Shown one piece after another: positions 6,449-7,420 of a stretch of DNA of 7,420 nucleotides (its first letter is position 1; each line of letters opens with the position of its first letter). This DNA comes from Desulfocapsa sp. (GTDB lineage Bacteria; Desulfobacterota; Desulfobulbia; Desulfobulbales; Desulfocapsaceae). The stretch is taken from the NCBI GenBank assembly GCA_029935135.1, contig JAOZKX010000091.1, forward strand, positions 1 to 7,420, read 5' to 3'. Under the pieces are notes generated by a model that ran no database searches, had not been told where the DNA came from, and saw only the letters and a list, made by a program, of their open reading frames with translations. Made by a program: the position numbers and the translations under genes.

Positions 6449-7129
6449 ATGACAGCAATCACTTATAATTACTGTTTTGACTTTCCCGATAACAAAAAAA
6501 AGCGCTTCCTTATCGAACTCAGCGCTGAAAGCTTTGAATACAAGTCAGCAGGAACAACACCTCCAGACTGGGCACTGCTTGGAGTTTCACGCTGTAAATG
6601 CTGTAAACTGGATCTGGCCACGGAAAATTACTGTCCCATTGCTGCCAACATCGCAGAGCTTGTCATCGCTTTTAAAGATACTGCCTCATACAAATCCTGC
6701 CTGGTTTCCTGCCTCTCATCAGCCCGAACATGCAGTAAAGACACCACCGTCCAGGAAGGTCTGGCATCAATCATGGGCATCATCATGGCCACAAGCGGCT
6801 GCCCCAGTATGTCCATTTTAAAACCCATGGCATGTTTTCACCTGCCCTTTGCAACAGTGGAAGAATCCATGTTCCGCTCAGCATCCGCCTATCTTCTCCG
6901 TCAATATTTCTCCCACAAACAGGGAGAAAGCAGTGATTTCTTTATGCATCGCATTCAGGAACACTACTCTGAAGTGGAACAGGTAAACGAGGGGATTCTG
7001 AAACGGATCAATATGACCTCGGAACTGGACGCTGATAAAAATGCCATCATCACCCTTAACTCCCTGGCACAGATCCTGGTGATGGAAGTTGATGAAAATA
7101 TGGAGTCCTTGAAAAAGCTCTTTCTCTGA
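6449..7129 (+). CDS. Cysteine-rich protein of unknown function (DUF6901-like)
   Basis: This 226-residue soluble protein has no signal peptide. It begins with a predicted beta-rich stretch (YNYCFDFP, KKKRFLIELS) and then has a Cys cluster, C49-K-C51-C52, followed by C62-P-I-A. The segment ATSGCP (114-119) and KPMACFHLPF (125-134) follow, and the C-terminal third is helical and acidic. Ten cysteines in 226 residues is high for a cytoplasmic protein. C49, C52, C62 and C118 match positions I remember as conserved in a proteobacterial family called DUF6901, so a metal or iron-sulfur site is possible; this is inference. GAGG lies four bases before the ATG. The gene has its own promoter and a structured leader, and it follows the diguanylate cyclase gene in the same direction. 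Its stop directly abuts the priA stop. No biochemical role is known to me. Confidence 0.85.
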   Translation: MTAITYNYCFDFPDNKKKRFLIELSAESFEYKSAGTTPPDWALLGVSRCKCCKLDLATENYCPIAANIAELVIAFKDTASYKSCLVSCLSSARTCSKDTTVQEGLASIMGIIMATSGCPSMSILKPMACFHLPFATVEESMFRSASAYLLRQYFSHKQGESSDFFMHRIQEHYSEVEQVNEGILKRINMTSELDADKNAIITLNSLAQILVMEVDENMESLKKLFL

Positions 7130-7420
7130 TCACATCATATTTTCCGGATCAACATCAATAGCAATCGTAATATCACCTTTTGCGATATCTGATTGATTCG
7201 CTAGAATTTTTTGGCATTGCCTGTGAAGCAGTACTGACTGCTGCCCTTTCAAAAGGATCTGCCAGCGATAACGATCACGCAGCCTGTCTATGGGGGCAGG
7301 GGCAGGCCCAAGGACCGTGAGCCCCTCTTTTACTGCTGCCCGACAAAGCTCTGCGATTTTCCCGGCTGCATTTCTCACCTCCGCCTCCCTACCTCCGGAA
7401 ATCTTCACATTAATCAGACG
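7130..7420 (-). CDS. priA: Primosomal protein N' (PriA helicase), C-terminal end
   Basis: The 96 residues visible are the C-terminus of PriA; the gene continues beyond the right edge. The frame is open from the edge (RLINVKISGG) to the TGA. The signature is VLGPAPAPIDRLRDRYRWQILLKG, residues 37-59 of the visible part, followed by the terminal strand ITIAIDVDPENMM, both typical of the PriA C-terminal domain. PriA is a 3'-5' DNA helicase that recognises stalled forks and reloads the replisome. Its helicase motifs and zinc-binding cysteines lie outside the window. The start seen inside the window is an internal Met, not the true start. The gene converges on the cysteine-rich gene with no bases between the stops. 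Confidence 0.95.
   Translation of the reverse strand, partial: RLINVKISGGREAEVRNAAGKIAELCRAAVKEGLTVLGPAPAPIDRLRDRYRWQILLKGQQSVLLHRQCQKILANQSDIAKGDITIAIDVDPENMM

Overview
The window reads as ordinary chromosomal DNA of a Gram-negative bacterium, with moderate GC content, densely packed genes and no phage, transposon, CRISPR or RNA-gene signature. A periplasmic L,D-transpeptidase, a lipoprotein, an HDOD-GGDEF signalling protein and a short KamA-type aminomutase together fit a deltaproteobacterium (Desulfobacterota, possibly Desulfobulbales). That placement is inferred from protein style and was not tested by a search.

Left part, minus strand (1-3464): three co-directional genes, in transcription order maeA (NAD-type malic enzyme), a 210-residue lipoprotein of unknown function, and an YcbB/LdtD-type L,D-transpeptidase. 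Gaps are 38 and 13 bases, so read-through as one unit is likely. The transpeptidase starts with GTG and runs off the left edge before its catalytic cysteine.

Centre (3465-4744): a short divergent region separates maeA from a radical-SAM lysine 2,3-aminomutase-like gene on the plus strand. It holds a 12-bp perfect palindrome and a strong sigma70-type promoter. The promoter's predicted +1 falls on the best start codon, which suggests a leaderless mRNA. A second sigma70-like promoter then drives the next gene.

Right part (4745-7420): an HDOD-GGDEF protein, predicted to be an active diguanylate cyclase with an inhibitory site, is followed by a cysteine-rich protein of unknown function. The latter has its own extended -10 promoter and a long leader stem-loop. 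Its stop codon abuts the stop of the converging priA gene, of which only the C-terminal 96 codons are inside the window.

The parts cover central carbon metabolism (malate to pyruvate), envelope modification (peptidoglycan crosslinking), beta-lysine or lysine chemistry, c-di-GMP signalling and replication restart. No single pathway joins them all. The most unusual points are the probable leaderless kamA-like transcript, the mixed KAM/EpmB character of its product, and the structured leader and cysteine set of the unknown gene at 6449-7129.
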